Below are positions 43,543 through 52,500 of a stretch of DNA of 56,028 nt, piece by piece. The first letter of the stretch is position 1, and each line of letters begins with the position of its first letter. Made by a program: the position numbers and the translations under genes. The DNA is taken from NCBI GenBank assembly GCA_013289165.1, contig JABDAL010000007.1, positions 1 to 56,028 on the forward strand, given 5' to 3'. A model generated the notes under the pieces. It had not been told where the DNA came from. It did no database searches and worked only from the letters and a program-made list of their open reading frames with translations. Source of the stretch: Bacteroidota bacterium. Lineage in GTDB: Bacteria > Bacteroidota > Bacteroidia > JABEUT01.

Positions 43543-43548
43543 AACAAT

Positions 43549-44388
43549 TTATTCATCAAACTTGGCAAATGCCTGCAAATGGTGATAAATAGGGGTTTTC
43601 TTTTTGTTGGTGGTAGCCTTTGGTTTGTGCTTAGGGCCGCATAATACAGGTATATACATTATCCGGCGGCGGCTCACTCCGTCCTTATGTTCGGAATGCC
43701 CAACCCGGTGCCACATATGCCCGTGGTGCACTACTACGTCTCCGGCAGTTGCTTCTACCAATACTTCATTCTTATCTTCTTTCGTATTCCGGTAATACAT
43801 CTTGGTAAAGAGCATACCAAATAAGCCTTGCCTATGGGTTCCGGGTAGTATACGCAAACCACCATTTATGGCAGAGGAATTATCTAAATAAATACCTATG
43901 TTCAGGGTTTCATAAACTTTTTTGCCATAAAATACTTCACGCAGAGAGTCTGTATGCCAACCCATTTGTTTAAAACGGCTGTGCTTGGAATTTACATAGT
44001 GGTTAAATACCACCCCGTCGCGTTCGTCTTCTGCTACGCGGGCAGTTTTTTGGTGAAGTAATTGTCTAAACCCTTGTATGCGGGGGTCTATTGCCATTTT
44101 ATGGATACGCTCGCTCCATTGTGAAGTATAAGGGAAGCGCTGAACGATTCTCTTACCGTTTTCGTCGTGTCCAAAAATTACGGGTATACCGTTTACTACT
44201 TTGTCTTTTGAGGCAATCAGCTTAGCTTGTGCATCCTCATAGCCCAGTATAAATTCCTTTACCTCTTCAGGGGAGAAAACACCGGTAAAATGCACAAAGC
44301 CGTATTTAGTAAAAAAATCGAGTTGCTCCTTAGTAATAGTATCTCCAAGTGTAAACCTGGGATAGTTTTTTAAAGATGCTTTATCCAT
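43549..44388 (-). CDS. phytanoyl-CoA dioxygenase (PhyH) family Fe(II)/2-oxoglutarate oxygenase
   Basis: 279 residues. The facial triad is His145-x-Asp147 (GWHTDSL) with a distal His in VHHGHMWHRVG (221-227, most likely His222 or His227). An Arg in RRRIMYIPV would bind 2-oxoglutarate. PGTHRQGLFG is a PhyH feature. It likely hydroxylates a lipid or another small molecule. First gene of a two-gene unit with the SDR. -7 box TATTTTTG on the minus strand at 44422-44429. The gap 44389-44619 shows nothing further. Confidence 0.87.
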   Translation of the reverse strand: MDKASLKNYPRFTLGDTITKEQLDFFTKYGFVHFTGVFSPEEVKEFILGYEDAQAKLIASKDKVVNGIPVIFGHDENGKRIVQRFPYTSQWSERIHKMAIDPRIQGFRQLLHQKTARVAEDERDGVVFNHYVNSKHSRFKQMGWHTDSLREVFYGKKVYETLNIGIYLDNSSAINGGLRILPGTHRQGLFGMLFTKMYYRNTKEDKNEVLVEATAGDVVVHHGHMWHRVGHSEHKDGVSRRRIMYIPVLCGPKHKPKATTNKKKTPIYHHLQAFAKFDE

Positions 44389-44619
44389 TTAACTTATTAT
44401 AACGTGTTTGGCGATGGGTGGCAAAAATATACAAAAATTCCTTTGCGGCTTAAATTAATTACTTGTTGGATGACGCTGAAATGATGTATTTACTATATCC
44501 AAAATCCGGAAAAGGCACATTTTGAATTGGTTAAATTTTTTCATACGTCTATTCCTGGCTTTTAAATTAGGCAATAATATATCTATTTACACCGAAGTGG
44601 TTTAGTAGAAAAAAAACAA

Positions 44620-45090
44620 TTATTTCTGACAATTCATTAGGTAAGGCACAAGTCGTATCAGAATGTCTATTGCCGCAAATATACAAGCACCAATCGTACC
44701 AAAAGCAATTAGACGATTATTCCGGCGGTCTTCTGCGAATTTCGCCGCTCGTATTTTCAATATGTGAGCATAACCACTTGTCCGAATGAAAAATTTACCT
44801 CGTAAAGTTATTTTCATAGCTGCAAAAGTTCCTACATCATATTGTTTGGATGTTGCTATAGCGGAATCTCCGAAGTCAAATACTTCAATCATTTCATTTA
44901 TGTTTTTAAATGTTCTTAATTCAATATATCCATCCGCTTCGAGAATAGTTAATAATTCCACAAATTCTTTTCCTGATAAATGGAATCTTTCAAAAAATGG
45001 GTCAAATTCTTTATCGGTAGCAAATAGCTTTTCTTTATGTTGAGACAAATATGTAAGTACATAATCTAAAGATTCTTCGATGGTATTCAT
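44620..45090 (-). CDS. unknown protein with C-terminal membrane span
   Basis: 156 residues. The N-terminal 80 residues are helical, with a winged-helix-like look (FHLSGKEFVELLTILEADGY then IELRTF). A basic linker (KIRAAKFAEDRRNNR) leads to one membrane span at about 127-150 (LIAFGTIGACIFAAIDILI). No family recognised. It opens an AT-rich stretch of accessory genes. Its ATG is preceded by GCTTAAATCAC, also found 1.1 kb away at the edge of the IS element. Confidence 0.6.
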   Translation of the reverse strand: MNTIEESLDYVLTYLSQHKEKLFATDKEFDPFFERFHLSGKEFVELLTILEADGYIELRTFKNINEMIEVFDFGDSAIATSKQYDVGTFAAMKITLRGKFFIRTSGYAHILKIRAAKFAEDRRNNRLIAFGTIGACIFAAIDILIRLVPYLMNCQK

Positions 45091-45127
45091 GGTCGTGTGA
45101 TTTAAGCGTTAGCGACTGTGGACTATG

Positions 45128-45154
45128 GGCGGTGTTTCAGCACCGCCTTTTTTT
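45128..45154 (+). terminator. plus-strand intrinsic terminator with no plus-strand gene before it
   Basis: GGCGGTG (45128-45134), loop TTTCAG, CACCGCC (45141-45147), then seven T. A textbook rho-independent terminator, but only for rightward transcripts; the genes on both sides read leftward. On the minus strand no U-run follows the stem. The T-run overlaps the stop codon of the next gene. Confidence 0.75.
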
Positions 45155-45350
45155 ATTTTTTATATCCTCTCTTACCTGTATATGGGTTAGTATTCCCTTT
45201 ATGGGAATAGTTGTCCTTTGTAGTGTGATTTGGTGAAGTACGTTTATAAGACTGTACGGCAGTTCCGTTTTTCTTGTGATAGGTACGTACACGAGTGCTT
45301 GATTGCCCAAAGAGGCAGAAAGGCAATAGGAGTAAGATTAATATTTTCAT
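45153..45350 (-). CDS. small basic secreted protein
   Basis: 65 residues: signal peptide MKILILLLLPFCLFGQ, then a short, very basic, Tyr/His/Asn-rich chain containing HKKNGTAVQSYKR and ending NTNPYTGKRGYKK. The NPYTGKxG ending recurs in small Bacteroidota exported proteins and phage-associated proteins, but no function is known to me. It starts 2 bases after the stop of the preceding gene, so it is in an operon with it. Confidence 0.65.
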   Translation of the reverse strand: MKILILLLLPFCLFGQSSTRVRTYHKKNGTAVQSYKRTSPNHTTKDNYSHKGNTNPYTGKRGYKK

Positions 45351-45352
45351 AG

Positions 45353-45970
45353 TTAGTTTTTTGTTGAAAATGGGTCGTTTGGGTCATTTTTCTTTCTATA
45401 TAAAGGGTCTTTTAATGTTACTCTACATAAGTATTTAAGCGCATTTAAAACGTTTTGTCCTACTTCTTCGTCACGTGAGAAGTATATATTTAAGGAGTCA
45501 AGATATTGATTCCCATATCCAAAATCTAACGTATCCTCATGGAATGATGCTTTCCGTAAAATACAATCTCCATTTTTACAGCGTATTGTTATACATGCTA
45601 CTGTATTATGATAGCTTAATTTTATTCCATTGGTATCAATATCTGTAAAGTAAATTGATTTTGTTTCATTATACCATTTGTTATCACCATAATAAAATGA
45701 TAGTCTAATATCTAATTTTATATCTGTTTGTTTTTCAAAAGTTCCCATATCAAGAGCCGCAAAGTAATCAACTGTATCTATCGCCTCTACATCTGATGAT
45801 AAGTAAGTATCTTTAGCTATATTATCTTTGGGTTGGCTGACATAAACAAAAGCAGCACTTTCCAATTTTCTATTTATGTAATCAATAGTTTGTGATGAAT
45901 TTAATTTCTGTTTTTGAGCCGATACGTATAAAGGAATTAATGAAACAAGAAAAACAAGTATTTTCTTCAT
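45353..45970 (-). CDS. secreted protein of unknown function
   Basis: 205 residues with a signal peptide (MKKILVFLVSLIPLYVSAQ). The rest is mixed alpha/beta with many Asp, Tyr and Lys; no family recognised. First gene of a two-gene unit with the small basic protein. Its 5-prime leader may be long and structured, because the only fair -7 box (TATATTTG, minus strand, 46238-46245) lies about 270 bases upstream at the edge of the IS element. AT-rich like its surroundings. Confidence 0.65.
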   Translation of the reverse strand: MKKILVFLVSLIPLYVSAQKQKLNSSQTIDYINRKLESAAFVYVSQPKDNIAKDTYLSSDVEAIDTVDYFAALDMGTFEKQTDIKLDIRLSFYYGDNKWYNETKSIYFTDIDTNGIKLSYHNTVACITIRCKNGDCILRKASFHEDTLDFGYGNQYLDSLNIYFSRDEEVGQNVLNALKYLCRVTLKDPLYRKKNDPNDPFSTKN

Positions 45971-46259
45971 TGGGTTTTAATTGTCCCCAATATCCCGAAC
46001 AGGATGTTGTAAATAATCGGCGTGGGATATTTATCTCATCTGGTCGAGGCATTTCCACACGCCTAATCATAAACAAGAAAACTCCCACGCCTTAACGTGA
46101 GCAGTATTCTCTCTATGATTGTTTTCGGGGAACCTTATAAAGGTAGCCGGGGACGTGGAAATTTCCGAACCAAAGAAAATAACGCTGATATGTTACTTTA
46201 CTCTATGTATGTTTCATTGTAGTGATTTAAGCACCACAAATATAGAAAACTTATGATAT
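45971..46259 (-). other. structured non-coding stretch between unknown gene and IS element
   Basis: No convincing coding frame. It holds several pairings: GGCGTGGGA (46019-46027) with TCCCACGCC (46083-46091), 9 bases perfect around 55 bases; a smaller GGCATTTCC...GCC fold inside; ACCTT-ATA-AAGGT at about 46133-46145; and the palindrome GGAAATTTCC at about 46160. The pattern fits a structured leader or ncRNA transcribed leftward, or the remains of a palindromic mobile element. Unidentified. Confidence 0.4.
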
Positions 46260-47255
46260 TTACTTATTTTCTTCCTTCCGAGGTGGCGGAACCGCCAATA
46301 AGCCCTTTAGTTGCTTATCAAAGTTTGTTGGATTTATTATTTTGGGCGTTTCAACAATATCCAGTTCCTCAAATAATAGCTTCAATTGTTTATCCTTATC
46401 CCCAAACTTTTGTTCCATTAGGCTTTTAAATTGCTCCTTAGTCTCACTAATAGAAGCTAATGTTTCAACTGATTGAACTATTTTTTTCAGGGCTTCCCTT
46501 CCAGCGTCTTTTGTTAACGATTGATGTAATCTGTATCTATAATTACCTCCTTTAGTAAGCGGTGTTTTTTCTTTCAATTTCTCTAATATTACTGTTCCTT
46601 TAGGCATGTTCTTATAAACTAAGTCATTCGTCAATCTACCTATGAACATTGGCTTTTTACGAATATTTTGAGCGGTAAATGGTATATTCCATAACCTGAA
46701 TATTTCTTTATAAAAACTCAATTCAAATATTCTTTTCCAATCTAATATTTCCTTGGAAATAAATAATTGAAGTATTGCTTGTAATTCATGTTTCTCTCTT
46801 TCATATTGATACCCTGTTGCTTCATCTATCAATGATATAATCCCAATCTTAGCAAAAGACCGTACCAATATTTCGCATTGTTCAGCAATTATTTTCTGTC
46901 TTGGACTTAAATTGATATGTTTACGAGCTTCTAAAAAGCCATCACATATATCTACAAGTGTAGTTGCTTCGTATCCATTAACTTTCAAACCTCCTTTTGT
47001 CTCGCAATTTATAGGCGCAAAATGGCCCTGTTCAACATTTCTGAAAATGAAAGGGTTAAGCGTCTTTTGGTTTAAATATCGTGTTAATCTGGCCCCAGAT
47101 TCTTGTTTGCCTTTTTCATTTTCATCGACCATTTTTAATGCTCTTTGCATTTGCCTTCCTGCTAATACCCTGGTTCCATCTTCAAGCACATAGCAAGGGA
47201 TTTCATTACCTTCACCTAAACGAAGAACGCCTTCGTGTGTTATTTTCTTAGTCAT
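46260..47255 (-). CDS. P63C-domain protein, IS passenger
   Basis: 331 residues. The P63C domain (PF10546) is seen in EATGYQYEREKHELQAILQL, LSFYKEIFRLWNIPF, KPMFIGRLTNDLVYKNMP and HQSLTKDAGREAL (about residues 145-275). The N-terminal part (YVLEDGTRVLAGRQMQRAL) resembles a short beta-hairpin plus helix common to this group. The C-terminus is charged. P63C proteins are frequent on phages and mobile elements; the function is unknown. The start overlaps the transposase end by 8 bases, so they are translated as a unit. Confidence 0.85.
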   Translation of the reverse strand: MTKKITHEGVLRLGEGNEIPCYVLEDGTRVLAGRQMQRALKMVDENEKGKQESGARLTRYLNQKTLNPFIFRNVEQGHFAPINCETKGGLKVNGYEATTLVDICDGFLEARKHINLSPRQKIIAEQCEILVRSFAKIGIISLIDEATGYQYEREKHELQAILQLFISKEILDWKRIFELSFYKEIFRLWNIPFTAQNIRKKPMFIGRLTNDLVYKNMPKGTVILEKLKEKTPLTKGGNYRYRLHQSLTKDAGREALKKIVQSVETLASISETKEQFKSLMEQKFGDKDKQLKLLFEELDIVETPKIINPTNFDKQLKGLLAVPPPRKEENK

Positions 47256-48177
47256 GCTTAATAAGTGTTTGATATTTTAATCTTTTACCCGCTACGTTAC
47301 CCAAAATTAAATCAAAGCGGGTTGCGGTGGTAAATTTACGGGTATTAAATCGTAAAGCAAACTCATCTACATACGATTGTAAGTGCGGAACGCTAACCCA
47401 ATGGTATATTCCGTCAATGCCTCTCTTTAAGTGGCTCCAAAATCCCTCTATACCCTGTGTGTGCGTCATACCATTTACATATTCATTACCCGAATGATGT
47501 ATAATATTGTGTTCGTATTTTTTATGAAGTCCCGTATATCCTGCCCATTCATCGGTCATAACTTGCGCCCCTTCCTGTATATTTTGCATTACAATAGGCT
47601 CAAGTGTTCGTTTCTTAGTATCCTCAACCACTTTAGCTATTACATTACCTTCCCGTTCCAACATACCGACGACTGGCGTTTTAGTCTTTGCGCTTCTTCC
47701 CTGATTGCCTTTAGTTCTTTTATTCATGTGTTTATTTTTTTCATTACCACCTATATAAGTCTCATCTACTTCCACAACATTACCTAATACTTGTTTAAAT
47801 GCGGGATGGTCGAACGCATGGCGTAAACGCATCAGTAAAAACCATGCACTCTTTTGGGTGATACTAATATCCCTTGCTAATTGATGTGAGGATATTCCTT
47901 TCTTGTGTGAACTGAATATATACAGAGCCATGAACCATTTTTGTAATGGCACTTTCGTATCTTCAAATATAGTTCCCGTGCGAACATTGAAATACTTGCC
48001 TGTATTCTTACACTTATATTTATTGCCTTTACACTTGTATACTTTGCTCGTTTCGTCAAATGGAGATATAACTACTCCATCCCAACGCATAGCCTCTAAA
48101 TGATTGATACAACTTTGCTCGTCGGGAAACTTATTTAATAGCTCTATGATTGATGAAAATTCTGTAACTTGCAGCAT
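47248..48177 (-). CDS. IS1595 family transposase
   Basis: 309 residues. The ISXO2-like DDE domain has Asp138 (VVEVDETYIGG), Asp209 (VMTDEWAGY) and Glu244 (GIEGFWSHLKRG). The N-terminal region has the GTIFEDTKVPLQKWFMALY segment of the IS1595 group. The zinc ribbon is degenerate: the first CPxCG is replaced by ISPFDE, leaving CKGNKYKCK. The frame is intact, so the element could be active. -7 box TATATTTG on the minus strand at 48198-48205. Confidence 0.93.
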   Translation of the reverse strand: MLQVTEFSSIIELLNKFPDEQSCINHLEAMRWDGVVISPFDETSKVYKCKGNKYKCKNTGKYFNVRTGTIFEDTKVPLQKWFMALYIFSSHKKGISSHQLARDISITQKSAWFLLMRLRHAFDHPAFKQVLGNVVEVDETYIGGNEKNKHMNKRTKGNQGRSAKTKTPVVGMLEREGNVIAKVVEDTKKRTLEPIVMQNIQEGAQVMTDEWAGYTGLHKKYEHNIIHHSGNEYVNGMTHTQGIEGFWSHLKRGIDGIYHWVSVPHLQSYVDEFALRFNTRKFTTATRFDLILGNVAGKRLKYQTLIKHD

Positions 48178-48197
48178 AATTTCTTAATTTGATACTG

Positions 48198-48205
48198 CAA
48201 ATATA
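48198..48205 (-). promoter_or_regulatory. -7 promoter element of the transposase gene
   Basis: TATATTTG on the minus strand, 20 bases before the transposase ATG. Confidence 0.45.
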
Positions 48206-48282
48206 ATACACAATGAGACGTAAAATACACTTGTTAATAACTTTTAGTGTAAATTAATATATCATTGCCTTAAATTATACCA

Positions 48283-48768
48283 TTATGACTCCGTATTTCC
48301 CAAATATTTAATATTTGTTTCATGCTTTACTTCAAAATTGAGGGAATTAGCTATAAAACACATTTTGTTTGCACGGTGGTGTAATTCAGTTGCTTTTGCA
48401 ATCAAAGAAGTATCACTTATCAAAACTTCAGGATAAAGAGTTATCTCTTCAAATCGGCCACTGCCATCGGGGTTTTCAATCATTTTTCCTATGGGCTTAT
48501 CAGAGTAATCAATAACCACCACCCCATTATCCGCACACAGGTGCAAATACCAAAGCATATGGCACGATGCAACAGAGGCCACCAGCATTTCTTCCGGCGT
48601 ATATTTATCTACATCACCCCGGAATAATTTATCAGCGGACATCTCAATCTCTTCTTTGCCCTCGATTGAAATAATATGGTTCCGGCTATAGCCCCGGTAT
48701 GTTTCTGTTCCTTTACCCAGGTTACCTGTCCACTTAAGGTTTATATAGTACTCGTGGGTATTGCTCAC
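48283..48768 (-). CDS. OsmC family protein
   Basis: 161 residues. Two redox cysteines in family positions: Cys69 (VASVASCHMLWYLHLC) and Cys137 (HHRANKMCFIANS). Residues 57-68 (TPEEMLVASVAS) are typical. Likely a hydroperoxide-reducing or thiol-stress protein of the OsmC/Ohr superfamily; the longer N-terminus with GYSRNHIISIEGK suggests the SACOL1771-like branch rather than Ohr. It follows the lipoprotein gene by 11 bases. Confidence 0.9.
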   Translation of the reverse strand: MSNTHEYYINLKWTGNLGKGTETYRGYSRNHIISIEGKEEIEMSADKLFRGDVDKYTPEEMLVASVASCHMLWYLHLCADNGVVVIDYSDKPIGKMIENPDGSGRFEEITLYPEVLISDTSLIAKATELHHRANKMCFIANSLNFEVKHETNIKYLGNTES

Positions 48769-48779
48769 AAAAGGGTTTG

Positions 48780-49412
48780 TTAATCATTTTGATAATAGCC
48801 TACGAAAATGCCATTTGTTAGCGGGATATTTCCGCCTGTAGAATTGTATAGTGTGCAATTAAATGTGGCCACTATTTTCACCTCGTAATAGCCATTTGTA
48901 AAGCTCGCTTGTTTAGCTACTATCGTAAATATACTACCCGTTTGCACCCCCGTACCTTGCGAAGTTGTGTATAGGTTCCCGTTTGGGTCAATCCAGTCAA
49001 CTTCAATACCATTTGTATAATTAACCGAATAGGGGTAGGATTGCAACCCAAAAAAGGCATCAAAAGAAGCAGAATCTGGCGTGTTGGATGATAAAGGAAA
49101 CTGTATGGTCCCTTTCCAAATACCCAAAAATGGCTGGTTCGCAGTAGCACTAACCACATTCGACTGGTATGTAGCGCTATTATAAGTATTTGAACCACCT
49201 CCTACATTTCTATTGGAAGTTGAACCGCTGGAATAGGAAGTAGTCCCGCCTACCATGCTATATGCACTATTATTAATTGTTGCTGAAAGTTGAGGGGGAG
49301 AAGTTATAGAAATTACCGCAGGGCTGTTTTGAGCCGGTGCAAGAGGGTCATTTTGACTGCATGAGGCAAATATAATTATTAATATCGTAAATAAAAATGA
49401 TATTCTTTTCAT
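48780..49412 (-). CDS. lipoprotein of unknown function
   Basis: 210 residues from MKRISFLFTILIIIFASCSQ, with a lipobox (FASC). The mature protein has a Ser/Gly/Asn-rich linker (residues 45-85) followed by a beta-rich domain (GIWKGTIQFPLSS, PFLG start, TNGIEVDWIDPNGNLY). WKG followed by a strand recalls lipocalin-like domains, but I cannot assign it. The in-frame ATG at 49433 would place seven residues before the signal peptide; 49412 is preferred. Confidence 0.7.
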   Translation of the reverse strand: MKRISFLFTILIIIFASCSQNDPLAPAQNSPAVISITSPPQLSATINNSAYSMVGGTTSYSSGSTSNRNVGGGSNTYNSATYQSNVVSATANQPFLGIWKGTIQFPLSSNTPDSASFDAFFGLQSYPYSVNYTNGIEVDWIDPNGNLYTTSQGTGVQTGSIFTIVAKQASFTNGYYEVKIVATFNCTLYNSTGGNIPLTNGIFVGYYQND

Positions 49413-49495
49413 GGTTTTTATTTCAAAGTACAAAGTAATGAAATAATTATTTTGAATACGTTAGCTTAAAATTGTATTTTGAAATAACCTGCAAA

Positions 49496-49527
49496 CAAAA
49501 AAGACACCCCATTGCTGAAGTGCCTTT
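49496..49527 (-). terminator. terminator of rpoBC
   Basis: On the minus strand AAAGGCAC, loop of 12 bases, GTGTCTTT with one G-U pair, followed by TTTTGTTTGC. Located 22 bases after the rpoC stop. Confidence 0.8.
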
Positions 49528-49548
49528 GTATTGATTTATCCTTTTAGC

Positions 49549-52500
49549 TTACTTGGATACTTCTTCTTCCACCAGCTCGTTCTCTTTCTTCGATTCCATG
49601 AGGCGTTGATATTCCTCCATAGAGCCAACGATGAGCTTTTCGTATTCGCGTAACCCTGTGCCTGCAGGTATCAAGTGTCCCACGATAACGTTTTCTTTCA
49701 AGCCTTGTAAGTAGTCAACTTTACCGCTGATAGCAGCTTCGTTGAGCACCCTTACTGTTTCCTGGAAGGAAGCAGCCGAAATGAAGCTTTCTGTTTGCAG
49801 AGAAGCCCTGGTAATACCTTGCAAAATCGGGTTCGAAGTAGCCGGAACCGCATCTCTGAACTGGATAAGGATTTTACCTTCCCGTTTCAGGCGTTGGTTT
49901 TCATCGCGCAACTTACGGGCACTTTCTATCTGGTGAATTTTGTAGATGGTCGAATCTCCAGCATCAATAATTACTTTTTTGCCATACAGGTCATCATTGT
50001 TACCCATAAATTCACTCTTAGGTATAAGTTGTCTTTCAAGGAATACGGAATCTCCCGGGTCCTCAATTTCAACTTTACGCATCATCTGGCGCACGATAAC
50101 TTCAAAGTGCTTGTCATTAATCTTCACACCTTGTAAGCGGTAAACTTCCTGTACTTCGTTCACAAGATATTCCTGAACTGCTGTGGGCCCTTTAATTGAA
50201 AGGATATCAGCCGGTGTAATAGCGCCATCTGAAAGGGCTTCACCGGTTTTTACAAAGTCATTTTCCTGTACCAATATATGTTTGGAGAGTGGAACGAGGT
50301 AGGTTTTCTTTGCTCCTGTCTTCGATTCAATCATAACCTCGCGGTTACCTCTCTTCACTTTTCCAAAGGAAACTACACCGTCAATTTCCGATACTACTGC
50401 CGGATTAGAGGGGTTACGTGCTTCGAATAATTCTGTTACACGAGGCAACCCACCTGTAATGTCACCCGACTTACCGGAAATACGAGGTATCTTAACCAAT
50501 ATTTGTCCTGTTTCAATACTATCACCATCAGAGATGATAACGTGTGAGCCAACAGGAATGTTATAAGATTTGAGAGTTTCCTTTTTGTTTACAATCTTGA
50601 TGGTAGGATTCTTGGTTTTGTCTTTTGTTTCAATAATTACCTTTTCCTTAAATCCTGTTTGTTCATCCGATTCTTCGCGGAAGGTAATACCTTCTTCTAT
50701 AAATTCAAATTCAGCCTTACCAGAGAATTCCGAAATAATAACGGCATTATACGGATCCCAATCGCAAAGCAGGGTTCCGGCTTTAACAGTGTTACCACTC
50801 TTCACATATAAGAACGAACCATAAGGCACGTTAGTAGTGGTAAGCACCAGCCCGGTATTCGAATCAAGTATTTTCAATTCTGCCGAACGGGATATTACTA
50901 CTTCCTTGTTGCCATCAATACCCTTGTTAGTAACGGTACGTACTTCTTCTATTTCAACAACACCGTCATATTTAGCTTCAATTTTTGATGAGGCCATAAT
51001 GTTAGCTGCTGTACCACCCACGTGGAATGTACGGAGTGTAAGCTGTGTACCCGGCTCACCGATAGATTGTGCTGCAATAACACCCACGGTTTCTCCTTTT
51101 TGAACCATTCTGCCTGTAGAAAGGTTGCGCCCGTAGCACTTAGAGCATACGCCGGAGCGCATTTCACAAGTAAGAACGGAACGGATTTCAACGCTTTCAA
51201 TAGGTGAGTTCTTTATTTTTTCGGCATGGTATTCGGTAACCTCTTCCCCGGCACCAACAATTAATTCACCGGTGGCAGGATTATGAATATCGTGCAAGCT
51301 TACACGTCCGAGTACCTTATCATAAAGGGTTTCAACTATCTCATCATTCTTACGAAGAGTGGTTGCTGTAAGTCCGCGGAGTGTTCCGCAGTCTACACCT
51401 GTGATGATAACGTCTTGAGATACGTCAACCAAACGGCGGGTCAGGTAACCTGCATCAGCTGTTTTCAATGCTGTATCGGCAAGTCCTTTACGCGCACCGT
51501 GCGTAGAGATGAAGTACTCCAATATGGAAAGACCTTCTTTAAAGTTAGATATAACTGGGTTTTCCACAATTTCCTGCATGGTAGCACCCGATTTTTGAGG
51601 CTTAGCCATAAGTCCGCGCATACCCGAAAGCTGGCGGATTTGTTCTTTAGAACCCCTTGCACCGGAGTCAAGCATCATGTAGATAGCATTGAAACCTGCA
51701 CGGTGGCTACTCAATTGGTCCATTACCTGCTTGGTAATTTTCGAATTGGTATGTGTCCAAATATCAATAACCTGGTTATACCTTTCGTTATTGGTAATGA
51801 ATCCCTGGCTATAGTTTTCTCTTACTTCGTCAATTTGTGAGTTGGCATCGGCAATCATCTTTTCTTTGTCAGCCGGAATTACCACGTCATCCAAGCGGAA
51901 TGATAATCCGCCTTTAAATGCGTAGTAATATCCTAAATCCTTAATGTCATCAAGGAATTTGGCTGTTTTTGCCATACCGGCAACTTTCAGCACATCAGAT
52001 ATAATATCACGAAGGTTTTTCTTGGTCAAAAGTTCGTTGATATACCCCATTTCCTTAGGTACAACCTGATTGAACAGGATACGTCCCAAAGTAGTTTCAA
52101 TGAGCTTTTCAGTGAGCACATCTTTTTCTTTCACTAGTGCCTTCACTCTAACAATCGCGTGGAGGTCAATTTTCTTTTCGTTGAAGGCTATGATGGCTTC
52201 TTCTGCCGAATAGAAAGTCAATCCTGTTCCTTTTACTGGGAGTTCTGCCGTAGTCTTTTTTGCCTTGGTCATGTAATATAAACCAAGCACCATATCCTGC
52301 GAAGGAACTGTTATTGGCGCACCATTGGCAGGGTTCAACACATTATGCGATGCGAGCATCAGCATTTGTGCTTCCAGTATGGCTGCATTGCCTAAAGGTA
52401 AATGCACGGCCATTTGGTCACCGTCAAAGTCGGCATTAAATGCTGTACATGTCAACGGGTGCAATTGGATAGCCTTACCTTCAATAAGCTTAGGCTGGAA

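Larger units (their letters stand above)
46221..48280 (-). mobile_element. IS1595-family insertion element with P63C passenger
   Basis: Contains the IS1595-family transposase (47248-48177) and, overlapping it by 8 bases, a P63C-domain gene. Candidate ends share an ATTTAAG core: GTGATTTAAGCACCAC at 46222-46237 and, inverted, TGGTATAATTTAAGGC at 48268-48283. They are imperfect and I found no clear 8-base target duplication, so the exact ends are uncertain. The right end would touch the OsmC gene stop codon. Confidence 0.6.

Noticed and set aside
42541-44400. tRNA-Leu as an integration site for an island
   Set aside because: The tRNA is intact, I see no integrase and no duplicated tRNA 3-prime end in the window; the accessory genes begin 2 kb further on behind ordinary enzymes.
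45882-46088. A 68-codon minus-strand frame across the start of the 45353-45970 gene
   Set aside because: It overlaps the signal peptide of a better gene in another frame and runs through the inverted-repeat arms; a structured non-coding reading fits better.
46100-48300. Perfect terminal inverted repeats or an 8-base target duplication for the IS1595 element
   Set aside because: I compared both flanks and found only an imperfect ATTTAAG-centred match, so I do not claim exact ends.
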